Assembly: GCA_946887345.1 (NCBI GenBank) | Contig: CAMPKR010000001.1 | Location: forward strand, 1-28,774 | Direction: 5' to 3' | Length of the DNA stretch: 28,774 nucleotides | DNA from: an uncultured Bacteroidota bacterium | GTDB taxonomy: Bacteria > Bacteroidota > Bacteroidia > Chitinophagales > Chitinophagaceae | In this document: piece by piece, positions 8,201-15,735 of the stretch | Layout of the letters: every line of letters starts with the position of its first letter | Position numbering within the stretch: the stretch's first letter is position 1 | The notes under the pieces: generated by a model | What the model was told of the DNA's origin: nothing | Seen by the model: only the letters and a program-made list of their open reading frames with translations | Database searches by the model: none | Position numbers and translations under genes: made by a program

Positions 8201-10170
8201 GTGGCGGTCTGACTGGTTTGTACGGGTTGAGTATTCCAGGTATAAGTGTAAGGGAGGGTGCCTCCTGTCACGGCCGCGGTTATGGAACCATTGCTTGTGC
8301 CGGCGCAGGTTGTATTCGTTGAGGTGAGTGTAACTGCCAATGATGACGATTGGGAAATGGTGGCTATTGCAGTGTCTGAGCATCCGTGAGCATCAGTGAC
8401 CGTGACTGTGTAAGTGCCCGCTGTCAGGTTAGTGGCGGTAGTTGTTGTCTGCACCGGCATGGTGCTCCAGCTGTAAGTGTAACCCGGACTACCGCCCATT
8501 ACTGAAACGGATGCACTTCCCGTACCACCACAAAGCGCGTTGGTAGTAGTCGAAATAGCTGCGTTCAGCAGGCTGGGTTGGTTTATGGCGGTACTTGCAG
8601 TGGCGGTACAGCCATTAGCATCGGTTACTGTGGCAGTATAAGTGCCTGCGCCAAGATTAGTTGCCGTTTGTGTTGTCTGAACCGGATTTGAATTCCAGCT
8701 GTATGTATATGGGGGGGTACCACCGGTAGCAGTAACTGTGGCGCTGCCATTTGTCTGTCCATAGCAGTTAACGTTTGTGTTGCCAGCTGTGGCGACAAGT
8801 GCAGGTGGTGCGGTGATAGTAGCTGTATCGTACCTGGTGCAACCCAGGTTGTCGGTGACAGTGACGATATAAGTACCGGGACCCAGGTTGGTGGCGGTTT
8901 GCGTTGTCTGAACGGGGTTAGAGTTCCAGGTGTAAGTAAAAGGGCCTGTTCCGCCAACGGGGCTGGCTATTATTGTTCCATTAGAAGAATTGGAACAACT
9001 GGCATTCTGCGTCGTAGTATTTACTCCCGTAAAGGTACCAACGTTTACCTGGATCGTATCCAGCTTGGTGCAACCATTGCTATCTGTTACCGTCACATAA
9101 TAAGTTGTATTAGATGTTATCGTCGCAACCGGATTGGCGCAGGTTGTGCAGCTAAGGCCAGTTGACGGCGTCCAGCTATAAGTAAAGGGTGCCATATTAC
9201 CACTAACTCCCGAAGTGAGCGTAATACTGCTGCCGTAGCAAATCGTTGTATCAGGTGTGCCATTTACTTGAAGATTTGATATGTTAAGAACTGTTGTAAG
9301 CGTATCGGGGCAACCAAAACCGCTGTATGGTGTAAGTATTACATGGTAGGTTGAGGTGACTGAAGGAGTATTGATAGTAACTACTTGCCCGGATCCTACT
9401 ACTGTGCTATAGCTGGAATCCATCCATGTGTATGTTTGGAAGCCCGGAGGTGCGGTAAAAGTTGTAGTGGGGTCGCCGCATGAAAATCCGGAGATTTGGA
9501 ATAGTCCGCAACTCACGTCTACATAACCGTAGCCGAAGTGTGCTCCGAGAGCGCAGTCACCTGTTGCAAATTCAACGATTATTGTATGTCCGCCCCAACC
9601 GGAAAGATTAAGCGTCGAGGTCGTCCAGGATTTATACAGGACATCATTGGCGACGGTTGACACCTGGAACCCCGGAAGATTAGAAGTTGAGATGTAAGTA
9701 AACTGAGCACAGGGTAAGATCGTGTTAGTTGCTGAATCAAATGCTTTTACTTCAAACCGGGGTTGTTCCACCGGCAAGTGGTTAGGATCTTCAAACACTA
9801 CTGCATATCTGTATATCAGGCTATAGTTGTTTACACCGGTGGGAACATGTACGCGATAGCGGGCTTTTTCTGCCTGTGAACCGGTGTTGCTGTTTCCAAG
9901 TTTCATTGAGTGGGTTCCACCTCCGGGATCTACTATGGGAAATCCACCGTAGTAATCTGTTCCGCTGCCGGATGTGATCATATGCCGGTTATTTACCTGG
10001 CCAGACAGCGTATTGGCAACGATAGGGCAGCAGTAGCCGGTATATAAAAGCCAGTTGGTAAAACTTCCTGATTCAAAACCAACATTCGTTGGGCAAAAAT
10101 TCTGCGCCCGTGCGGGAAAAGCAAATACTAGGGCAGTAAATAGTAGCAATGTAAAATTACGTACATGCAT
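5293..10170 (-). CDS. Giant T9SS-secreted adhesin with SprB-type repeats and gliding-associated C-terminal domain
   Basis: Surface protein of 1625 aa. Residues 1-22 are a signal peptide (LLLFTALVFAFPARAQ). Residues ~24-221 form a cysteine-containing N-terminal module typical of large Bacteroidota adhesins but not identified. About 222-380 holds Ig/PKD-like domains, 384-1295 twelve SprB-like repeats, and 1296-1531 three more PKD/Ig-like domains (VDAGPDRTIC, LGPDMKVLPG). Residues 1532-1625 are a type B T9SS sorting domain: ANSFTPNNDGVND, YNRWGQ, FGWDGTFNG, DVYVYYLE. Export is therefore by Sec, then T9SS across the outer membrane; SprB-like repeat proteins serve as adhesins, some in gliding. Which ligand this one binds cannot be told. 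AGAAGGAG lies a few bases upstream of the ATG. The N-terminus and stop are intact and no frameshift is seen. Confidence 0.95.
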   Translation of the reverse strand: MHVRNFTLLLFTALVFAFPARAQNFCPTNVGFESGSFTNWLLYTGYCCPIVANTLSGQVNNRHMITSGSGTDYYGGFPIVDPGGGTHSMKLGNSNTGSQAEKARYRVHVPTGVNNYSLIYRYAVVFEDPNHLPVEQPRFEVKAFDSATNTILPCAQFTYISTSNLPGFQVSTVANDVLYKSWTTSTLNLSGWGGHTIIVEFATGDCALGAHFGYGYVDVSCGLFQISGFSCGDPTTTFTAPPGFQTYTWMDSSYSTVVGSGQVVTINTPSVTSTYHVILTPYSGFGCPDTLTTVLNISNLQVNGTPDTTICYGSSITLTSGVSGNMAPFTYSWTPSTGLSCTTCANPVATITSNTTYYVTVTDSNGCTKLDTIQVNVGTFTGVNTTTQNASCSNSSNGTIIASPVGGTGPFTYTWNSNPVQTTQTATNLGPGTYIVTVTDNLGCTRYDTATITAPPALVATAGNTNVNCYGQTNGSATVTATGGTPPYTYSWNSNPVQTTQTATNLGAGTYTATVTDANGCTATASTAINQPSLLNAAISTTTNALCGGTGSASVSVMGGSPGYTYSWSTMPVQTTTTATNLTAGTYTVTVTDAHGCSDTAIATISQSSSLAVTLTSTNTTCAGTSNGSITAAVTGGTLPYTYTWNTQPVQTSQTATNLSPGTYTVIVTDNSGCTQTVSASITSPLALTSNISNNPITCNGQNNGTATANANGGTQPYSYTWSTNPVQTSQTATNLTAGSVTVTVTDANGCTTNATTNITQPTALNAYISYSNSPICSNSSGIATVTAIGGTAPYTYSWNSNPVQTTATATGLPNGTYVATVTDANGCTDTAVVTISLSPALTLVMSSTNITCNGLSNGSASVSVNTGTPPYTYTWSNAQTGTSISNLGVGTYMITVTDNSGCTGNASVNITQPNILNAVIANFSNVSCNGLGNGTASIGVAGGTGPYSFHWNTNPVQTTSQATNLAAGSYGAIITDAHGCTDSVSITITEPTPLDVTIDPPTDAICGLSNGSATAIAAGGTSPYTYSWNTNPVQTTATATSLLGGTYTVVVTDHKGCTDNATVTIAQSPAVYASAAPTDVTCNGLNNGSITAAITGGTQPFSYSWNIAQTGMTINSLNPGTYTFMVTDANGCADSSSATITEPAALATSATAQNIACHGEQTGAATISVSGGTQPYTYLWNNGGTSAAPTNMNEGTYTVVVTDAKGCTVSETVQITQPAELVLAANALNNTCINEATGAGTAAVSGGTAPYNVAWSTTPVQTGLDVHNLAPGSYTITVTDANGCIKTASINIDGFPLPNVDAGPDRTICYGIDSTTLKATGASTYTWTPANLVACSNCPVTSAYPDNTTTFEVTGIDENGCRDADQVTITVITNQPASVGEDVHICKGNTAQLSVSGGTDYVWTPSVVGYESSSNAPIVKPDSTVTYTVVVTKNICFTDTLTQTVVVHEQPTIDLGPDMKVLPGALVRLHAATTNAENITWEPSSALSCEDCFDPTATIDNTITFTATVFNNVCKAVDDITLTVSCDGSNIFLANSFTPNNDGVNDMFFPQTPGMDRIKLFRVYNRWGQVLHEVSNFPSSDPKFGWDGTFNGNPLPPDVYVYYLETSCPDGEKLFKKGDISLLK
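6286..9021 (-). repeat. Twelve tandem SprB-like repeats (~228 bp each)
   Basis: Twelve consecutive units of about 75-78 residues. Each carries a cysteine near the start (C.G..NG), a GGT.PYTYSW core, a TATNL..GTY stretch and TVTDANGCT near the end. Nine units have PVQT after the tryptophan; units 7 and 10 carry AQTG and a shorter loop, and unit 11 has neither. The DNA similarity between units is visible by eye as recurring GTGTAAGTGCC, GTTGTCTGAAC and similar blocks. Each unit has one cysteine near its start and one near its end, which may pair. The array is coding, not CRISPR or satellite DNA. Confidence 0.9.
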
Positions 10171-10244
10171 AAATTCTCCTTCTCTATATGTGAAACTCTC
10201 TTATAACATGTAATATTACAGTGGCATTATCCACATAGTAAATC

Positions 10245-10290
10245 GCTTAACCAAAGGTTTTGTTAGCGTTAACCAAATATTTTGTTAAGC
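10245..10290. repeat. Two adjacent 23-nt imperfect palindromes upstream of the adhesin gene
   Basis: Two abutting 23-nt units (10245-10267 and 10268-10290) share the pattern TTAACCAAA-N2-TTTTGTTA. Each unit is itself a near-palindrome, since the reverse complement of TTAACCAAA is TTTGGTTAA. They lie 75-120 nt upstream of the adhesin ATG, in the gap after the DUF4294 gene, where regulator binding would be plausible. No promoter of the Bacteroidota type could be placed with confidence here. Function is inferred only. Confidence 0.5.
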
Positions 10291-10348
10291 AACCTGAAAC
10301 AGGCCACCAGAGCGGATTTTCGAATATATGGAGAAGGAGTTTGTTAAG

Positions 10349-10381
10349 TGCTCGTTAATTGCCTGTTAATTGCTCGTTAAC
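10349..10381. repeat. Three 11-bp tandem repeats spanning the DUF4294 stop codon
   Basis: Units TGCTCGTTAAT (10349-10359), TGCCTGTTAAT (10360-10370) and TGCTCGTTAAC (10371-10381), preceded by a related TTTGTTAAG. The stop codon of the - strand DUF4294 gene (10366-10368) lies inside the second unit, so repeat number changes would alter or extend the C-terminus. No hairpin terminator is apparent here. Confidence 0.6.
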
Positions 10382-10932
10382 GAAGTGAAGCTTGGAAGCG
10401 GATATCCCAGTTCTTCCATGATTTGTTCGAGCATGGGCTCTTCTTCAGGACGATATTTACGATTGATATTTGCACCATTCACGCGAGCCCAGGCCTGCCA
10501 TTTTATGGCAGTTACAGGATTCTTGAATTCGGAAAGAATGTGATAGACATTTACCCCCGTCTGTCGTGCAATTAGTTTCATCAGCAATGCGCCCTGGGTG
10601 GTATTCAGAGCTTTTACTTTATTCTCAAATTGGGCGCGCATAGCATCTTCCCGGGCATTAATGAATCTTCTTTTGTCAGCCCTGCTTAGTCCGGATTCAT
10701 CCAGTTTGGCGTTTATTTCAAGAAATACTTTTGATGCGGCATTTACGTAGGGCATTACCGACTTCACGTAATACTTCAGCTGGTTGTAACGGTACCGGGC
10801 CGTATCGTTCTTCCAGCTCTCATTTATTTCTACTTCCGGGAGCCTTGCTGTGTATATCGTGTCTACCTGTGCTTTAGAAATTAAAGGCAGAAAGGCCGAC
10901 ACAAGCAGCAAGACCGAGAATAAACACTTCAT
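10366..10932 (-). CDS. DUF4294 family exported protein
   Basis: Protein of 188 aa with a signal peptide (residues 1-22, LLLVSAFLPLISKAQ). The mature part matches what I recall of the Bacteroidota family DUF4294: an early LPEVEI strand, then YRYNQLKYYVKSVMPYVNAA and a mostly helical, charged region with many Lys/Arg/Glu, ending in MLEQIMEELGYPLPSF. The function is unknown; location is probably periplasmic. AGGAG lies just before the ATG. It is upstream of, and in the same direction as, the adhesin gene, 195 nt away, so co-transcription is possible but uncertain. The C-terminal four codons lie in an 11-bp tandem repeat. Confidence 0.75.
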   Translation of the reverse strand: MKCLFSVLLLVSAFLPLISKAQVDTIYTARLPEVEINESWKNDTARYRYNQLKYYVKSVMPYVNAASKVFLEINAKLDESGLSRADKRRFINAREDAMRAQFENKVKALNTTQGALLMKLIARQTGVNVYHILSEFKNPVTAIKWQAWARVNGANINRKYRPEEEPMLEQIMEELGYPLPSFTSLTSN

Positions 10933-11019
10933 AGCTCCTGTATAACAACATCCGTACCAATGTTTATAAAGTTGCGAAAGGCTGAACCTGAGAACTGTGC
11001 AATTCCTTATTTTTACGAT

Positions 11020-11571
11020 ATGGGACGGTTACTGTTGATAGTGGTGTTAGGATGCTTTTGCATTAGTAGCGGCAGAGCACAGGAGATATACGAGTTGTCA
11101 GAATCTAAGGTAGAGTTTCATTCGGAAGCTCCGCAGGAGCTGATCAGTGCCGTTTCTACTAATATGAAGGGGGCAATAGATGTTAGTAAGAAGAGCTTTG
11201 CCTTTAAAATAGGTATCGCTTCCTTTATGGGGTTTAACAGCCCGCTGCAAAGGGAGCACTTTAACGAAAGCTATATGGAGAGCAATATTTTCCCCGAGGC
11301 TGCCTTTTCGGGGAAGATTATAGAAGATGTAGATTTTTCAATTGACGGTGTATATAGTGTAAGGGCAAAAGGGAAGCTGAAGATACACGGGATAGAAAAG
11401 GAACGTATTATTAAAGCCCTTGTAACGGTAAAGGGGAAGGCCATCTATATTACCTCCAATTTCATGGTAGCCCTTTCAGAACATAATATAAGAATACCCC
11501 GTGTGGTGAGTGAAAAGCTGGCCCCTGATATAAGTGTATCCGTTAAAGCAAGCTTAATCCCCGCCAGATAG
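11020..11571 (+). CDS. Exported YceI-like family protein
   Basis: Protein of 183 aa. I start it at ATG 11020, which gives a clean signal peptide (GRLLLIVVLGCFCISSGRAQ); a longer frame to 10960 would add 20 charged residues ahead of it and is rejected. The mature part carries YceI-like signatures: REHFNESYMES, FPEAAFSGKI, KGKLKIHGIEK and a C-terminal IRIPRVVSEKLAPDISV. YceI proteins are lipocalin-like barrels binding isoprenoid or other lipids in the periplasm. It is paralogous to the YceI gene at 16932-17489 (HFNE.YMES is shared). The next gene, a sensor kinase, begins 1 nt after its stop, so the two are very probably co-translated; a sensory or target role is inferred from that alone. Confidence 0.78.
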   Translation: MGRLLLIVVLGCFCISSGRAQEIYELSESKVEFHSEAPQELISAVSTNMKGAIDVSKKSFAFKIGIASFMGFNSPLQREHFNESYMESNIFPEAAFSGKIIEDVDFSIDGVYSVRAKGKLKIHGIEKERIIKALVTVKGKAIYITSNFMVALSEHNIRIPRVVSEKLAPDISVSVKASLIPAR

Positions 11572-11572
11572 C

Positions 11573-14437
11573 ATGAGGATACTCGCACTCATATTCGTCT
11601 TATGTTCCTTTGCTGCCTCCGCACAACGGCCTTTTAGCCGTGATTTCTGGCTGAATGAAACACAGGCCGCTGTGAATGTGAATGCAATGGCTGAGGCACC
11701 GTCCGGGTACATCTGGGTTGGTACCAATGAAGGTTTATACCGCTTCAACGGGAGAGATTTTACTTTTATAGGAGATAGTATAGGGCGACCAGTGACAGCT
11801 GTTGCCTGTCACGGCAATGATATATACATAGGCTATGAGGATGGCACCCTTGCGCGAGTGATTAAAGACAAGATCCATCCGTTGAAGTCCATCAATAAAG
11901 GCCCCCGGACGATGATACGTGATATAGAAGTGGAGGCGAGTGGTATTGCCTGGCTCTGTACTGAAGAGGGTGTTTTTCTTTATAACAATGGTTTTTATTC
12001 CAATTTTAACGCGACGGGTGGACTGGCGGATGATTTTACTTATGAATTGGTAAAGCATGGCCAGTCCATATTCGTAGGAACTGACAATGGTATAAGCGAG
12101 TTAAGATATAATGGTCGCAATATAGTTGTGAAGCGATTCGGAACGCAGGAAGGACTGACGGATAATATCATCAATACAGTTAAAAAAGTGAGTGCATCTG
12201 CAGGTCCGGTTTTGTGGCTAGGTACACATGAGGGCGGCGCGATGGCAGTCAGCATAGGGCAGGGTGTCCAAAAGAGGACAGTGTACCCGGGCCCGTGGCA
12301 GTGGGGGCAGGTGACTGATATAGCTCCTGTAAGCGATAGAGAAGCCTGGGCCATTACAGAATCGGGTTACCTGCTTCATTTAATGGCGAAGGACACATCA
12401 ACTCTTACAGTTGATATGGAGGTTAGGCCATATTTTTTCGCCGGGAAAAAATTCAGAAAATTATTTCGCATACGCTCGGGCAACGTATGGTGCGCCACCA
12501 ACGAAGGCCTTACAGTGGTGACTACAGCCCATGCCGCTTATACAATAGTAGACGCACCGTATTTTTTCAGTACGCTTACAGCGATCACTTGCGAGGGTAG
12601 CAGAAACCTTTGGCTGGGGCAGGAGCGGGAACTGCTGTCGATGCCACTGGGTGCTGACTCAGCCACGCCTGTGCACCAGGCGACGTTGCCTGCTAATATT
12701 ACCTGCATGTATACGCATGGAGGCAGTGCGGGCATCTGGATAGGAACGTTTGGTAAAGGGCTTTGGTACTTTTCACACCAGGGTAGACTGGAGGAAATGA
12801 ACACTGCAGAAGGATTGAAAAAAGGCAATATACTCAGCATCACCACATTTAACAGCCGACTTTGGGTCGCCAGTCTGAATGGCGTGGACGAACTGGACGT
12901 GAGTAATAGCCAGCTGGTGCTGAAGAAACACCACAATAAGGCGAGTGGCATCGGCAGCGACTACGTATACCAAATGTATAACGACCGGAAGGGTAGGTTA
13001 TGGTTTGCCACAGATGGTGCAGGGGTTGCTATGTACGACGGCAAGAAGTTCCGTCGATGGGATAGCAGTTCAGGTCTTACAGCAAAGGTTGTTTATAGTG
13101 TCTCAGTAGACGCGCAGGGTAATGTGTGGGCCGGTACACCCGACCAGGGGGTGTTTCGCTATGATGGAAAGAGCTGGAAGCAAATGACGACTGAAAACGG
13201 CCTCCAGGACATGAGTGTTTCATCGGTGATCACTAACAAGACGGGACAAGTGCTGGTAGTAACACAAAAAGGAATCGATGAATGGTTCCCCAACAGTAAT
13301 CTCTTTCGGCGCTTTAATAAGAAAACCAACCTGGATATACAGTCGATCTCCACAACGCTCAACTGTGTTGCCAGAGATGCATCCGGAAACGTCTATATAC
13401 CGTTCGATAAAGGCTTTGCAGTTTTTACCAATGTACCGGTGATGGTAGATCTGAAGCCCGGTATATCTATCAATGAGGTCAGCGTCTTCTTTAAACCTCT
13501 GACTGATGACGATGCCGAGTTCAATTACGACGAGAACCAACTTACATTTCACTTTGAAGGTATTAACTACTCGAACATAGAACGCCTGCACTACAGGTAT
13601 CAGCTGGAGGGATATCATGATGACTGGATATATACTAATGATGAAGAAGTAACCCTTTCGCAGCTGCCTACCGGCAGGTTTAAATTCAGGATACAGGCGT
13701 CGCTGGACAAAGATTTTGAAGAAGCTAATGAAGCCTCATACGGGTTTGAAATAAACTCGCCATTCTGGAAAAGCCCCTGGTTCTTAGCGTTAGCAGCGGC
13801 GGCGCTTTTTGGCATACTTTATTTATACATCAAGCTGCGGGAGCGCGACCTGAAAAAAGTGAACCGCCTGCAATCGGAGCGTATGCGTTTTGAATATGAG
13901 CATCTCAAAAGCCAGGTAAATCCGCATTTCCTGTTCAATAGCTTAAATACTCTTAGTGCTTTAATAGAAGAGGATAAGGACAGGGCTGTGGATTATACAA
14001 GCCAGTTATCTGACCTCTATCGCTCAATGCTCGCGCATAAGGACATGGACCTAATTGATCTTGAAGATGAACTGGAGATCATAGACAACTATATGTATAT
14101 CCAGCGGTCACGTTTTGGTGATGCGTTGAGGATGGAGGTGAATATTCCGGAGTTGGTAGTGAAAGGCAAAAAGATAATACCCCTGGCCCTGCAAATATTA
14201 GTGGAGAATGCAATCAAACACAATGTGGTATCAAGGTTTAAACCACTGGTGATTTACATAGAGGCAAATGATGAAAAGATAACCGTGAAAAATGCACTTA
14301 ACCCTAAAATAACTAAGGAGAAGGGAGAGGGATTAGGCCTGTCTAATATACAACGCCGCTATTCTCTACTTACAAAAAAACATATACACTACGGAATTTC
14401 AAACAATCAATTTGTTGTATCATTACCATTGTTATGA
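11573..14437 (+). CDS. Two-component propeller LytS-type histidine kinase
   Basis: Sensor kinase of 954 aa. Residues 1-18 are a signal peptide. About 25-640 is a periplasmic propeller made of Reg_prop units (GTNEGLYRFNG, GTHEGGAMAV, FATDGAGVAMYDG, AGTPDQGVFRYDG). About 652-728 is a Y_Y_Y domain (YRYQLEGYHDDW). One transmembrane segment spans ~739-758. The cytoplasmic part is a LytS/His_kinase domain with phospho-acceptor His785 in NPHFLFNSLN, an N box around Asn879 (VENAIKHN) and a GEGLGLSNI G box. All residues expected for activity are present. It starts 1 nt after the YceI-like gene and overlaps the LytTR regulator by 4 nt (ATGA), which pairs them. Propeller kinases of this type sense extracellular or periplasmic ligands; which ligand is not visible. 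Confidence 0.95.
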   Translation: MRILALIFVLCSFAASAQRPFSRDFWLNETQAAVNVNAMAEAPSGYIWVGTNEGLYRFNGRDFTFIGDSIGRPVTAVACHGNDIYIGYEDGTLARVIKDKIHPLKSINKGPRTMIRDIEVEASGIAWLCTEEGVFLYNNGFYSNFNATGGLADDFTYELVKHGQSIFVGTDNGISELRYNGRNIVVKRFGTQEGLTDNIINTVKKVSASAGPVLWLGTHEGGAMAVSIGQGVQKRTVYPGPWQWGQVTDIAPVSDREAWAITESGYLLHLMAKDTSTLTVDMEVRPYFFAGKKFRKLFRIRSGNVWCATNEGLTVVTTAHAAYTIVDAPYFFSTLTAITCEGSRNLWLGQERELLSMPLGADSATPVHQATLPANITCMYTHGGSAGIWIGTFGKGLWYFSHQGRLEEMNTAEGLKKGNILSITTFNSRLWVASLNGVDELDVSNSQLVLKKHHNKASGIGSDYVYQMYNDRKGRLWFATDGAGVAMYDGKKFRRWDSSSGLTAKVVYSVSVDAQGNVWAGTPDQGVFRYDGKSWKQMTTENGLQDMSVSSVITNKTGQVLVVTQKGIDEWFPNSNLFRRFNKKTNLDIQSISTTLNCVARDASGNVYIPFDKGFAVFTNVPVMVDLKPGISINEVSVFFKPLTDDDAEFNYDENQLTFHFEGINYSNIERLHYRYQLEGYHDDWIYTNDEEVTLSQLPTGRFKFRIQASLDKDFEEANEASYGFEINSPFWKSPWFLALAAAALFGILYLYIKLRERDLKKVNRLQSERMRFEYEHLKSQVNPHFLFNSLNTLSALIEEDKDRAVDYTSQLSDLYRSMLAHKDMDLIDLEDELEIIDNYMYIQRSRFGDALRMEVNIPELVVKGKKIIPLALQILVENAIKHNVVSRFKPLVIYIEANDEKITVKNALNPKITKEKGEGLGLSNIQRRYSLLTKKHIHYGISNNQFVVSLPLL

Positions 14438-15183
14438 ACATACTGATAATAGAGGACGAATTACCCGCTTTTAACAAACTACGAAAACTTGTAGAAGAGA
14501 TCGCTCCTGCCGCCAATATATTGGAACATCTGGATAGTATAGCCGCAGCAGAGAGTTGGTTCGCGTCCAATGGTATGCCTGATGTGGTACTGATGGATAT
14601 TCACCTGGCAGACGGCTCAGCTTTTGACCTGGTAAAAAGAGTAAAAATAGAGTCGCCGGTAGTTTTTACAACTGCTTACGACGAGTACGCAATGGAGGCT
14701 TTTAAAACTTCGGGTATCGAATACTTGCTGAAGCCGGTTAAGAAAGAAGAACTACTGGCTGCCTTTAATAAGCTGAGCAGTTTCAGGAACTTTTTTAATT
14801 CATCTAAAGATCCGCAGCAGTCAGAACCGGCAGGAGGATACAAGAAGCGCTTCGTTATCCGTTTTGGTGAGCACATCAAAACCCTGAGTGTAGAGGATAT
14901 TGCCTATTGCTTTAGTGAGAACAAAGCTACTTATGCCCGTACATTTGAGGGGCGCACTTTCCCGATGGATCATAACCTGGATGCCCTTGAAACTATGCTC
15001 GATCCCCAGGATTTCTTTCGTATCAACCGCCAATATATTATCAATCTGAAAGCGATTGAGGAAATGAAAACCTATAGTAAGGCCAGGGTGATCATCTCGT
15101 TGAAGCCGGCTGTGAAAGAACAGCCTGTGGTTAGTTCTGAGCGGGCTGCGCAGTTCAAACTATGGCTTGGCGGAGAGCTTTAA
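14434..15183 (+). CDS. LytTR-family response regulator
   Basis: Response regulator of 249 aa. The receiver domain (1-~115) has the acidic pair in IIEDE, phospho-acceptor Asp55 in VVLMDIH, the conserved Thr in FTTAYDEYA and Lys in YLLKPVKK. A linker (~120-140) leads to a LytTR DNA-binding domain (~142-245), recognisable by FRINRQYIINLKAI and the KARVIISLKP strand. The start ATG overlaps the kinase stop by 4 nt, so it is the cognate partner of that kinase. LytTR proteins bind pairs of short direct repeats upstream of targets. No hairpin terminator of useful strength follows it. Confidence 0.95.
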   Translation: MNILIIEDELPAFNKLRKLVEEIAPAANILEHLDSIAAAESWFASNGMPDVVLMDIHLADGSAFDLVKRVKIESPVVFTTAYDEYAMEAFKTSGIEYLLKPVKKEELLAAFNKLSSFRNFFNSSKDPQQSEPAGGYKKRFVIRFGEHIKTLSVEDIAYCFSENKATYARTFEGRTFPMDHNLDALETMLDPQDFFRINRQYIINLKAIEEMKTYSKARVIISLKPAVKEQPVVSSERAAQFKLWLGGEL

Positions 15184-15294
15184 TTCAAAATGGGTATCCC
15201 ATCTTAATAAATTCCCGTTTCATCCGGTTAAACTCAGCCAATGCCCTTTGTAGCAGGTATTTTTGGGCCTGAATTTGTACCTTAATTGGTATCT

Positions 15295-15705
15295 ATGAAC
15301 AGAAAGGTGCGATATATATTAGTCATAATTCTTATAGTTGTTTCGGTGGCGGGGATAGCCGCTTACAGGGTGCTGTATGCGCCACCCAAAACAGTGGAGG
15401 AGATGAAATCGCTTAGCATTTCTGCTACGGATCTCGCAAAACAGTATGCGGCCGATGAAACTAAGGCTAATGAAAAGTATCTGAATAAAGCCATAGAGGT
15501 AACGGGAACCATCACGGGCACTGAACAAAACCAGGACGGTGGCTTAATGGTGCTGCTGGCAACAGATGATCCCATGGTAGCGGTACAATGCGCTATGAGG
15601 GAGAAAAATGTAAAGGTTGAAAACGGAAGGAACGTAACGATAACAGGAATTTGTTCAGGAAGTGGTCTGTTTGGGGTAACATTGACAGGCTGCATTATCA
15701 AATAG
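15295..15705 (+). CDS. Membrane-anchored OB-fold (tRNA_anti-like) protein
   Basis: Protein of 136 aa starting at ATG 15295; the longer frame begins with a TTG three codons earlier and gains nothing. Residues 4-24 are a hydrophobic anchor or signal (VRYILVIILIVVSVAGIAA). The mature part has a helix with AxDLAKQYAADETKANEKYLNKAIEV followed by the beta pattern of an OB fold (VTGTITG, LMVLLATDD, VAVQCAMRE, VTITGICSG), resembling the tRNA_anti-like family of Bacteroidota. Function is unknown; such domains may bind oligosaccharide or nucleic acid. It starts 111 nt after the LytTR gene and may have its own promoter. Family assignment is from pattern only. Confidence 0.7.
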   Translation: MNRKVRYILVIILIVVSVAGIAAYRVLYAPPKTVEEMKSLSISATDLAKQYAADETKANEKYLNKAIEVTGTITGTEQNQDGGLMVLLATDDPMVAVQCAMREKNVKVENGRNVTITGICSGSGLFGVTLTGCIIK

Positions 15706-15735
15706 GATCAGAAACTTAGAAAGGACAGGAATAAT

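Noticed and set aside
6286..9021. Regularly spaced repeats reminiscent of an array such as CRISPR
   Set aside because: The period is about 228 bp, the units are diverged and they translate in one frame as SprB-like protein domains, so they are coding repeats.
5546..9165. Several + strand open frames of 60-130 codons opposite the adhesin
   Set aside because: They arise from the biased codons of the repeats, have low-complexity composition and no recognisable family or ribosome site.
15190..15202. Palindrome ATGGGTATCCCAT after the LytTR gene as a terminator
   Set aside because: The stem is only 5 bp and no T tract follows.
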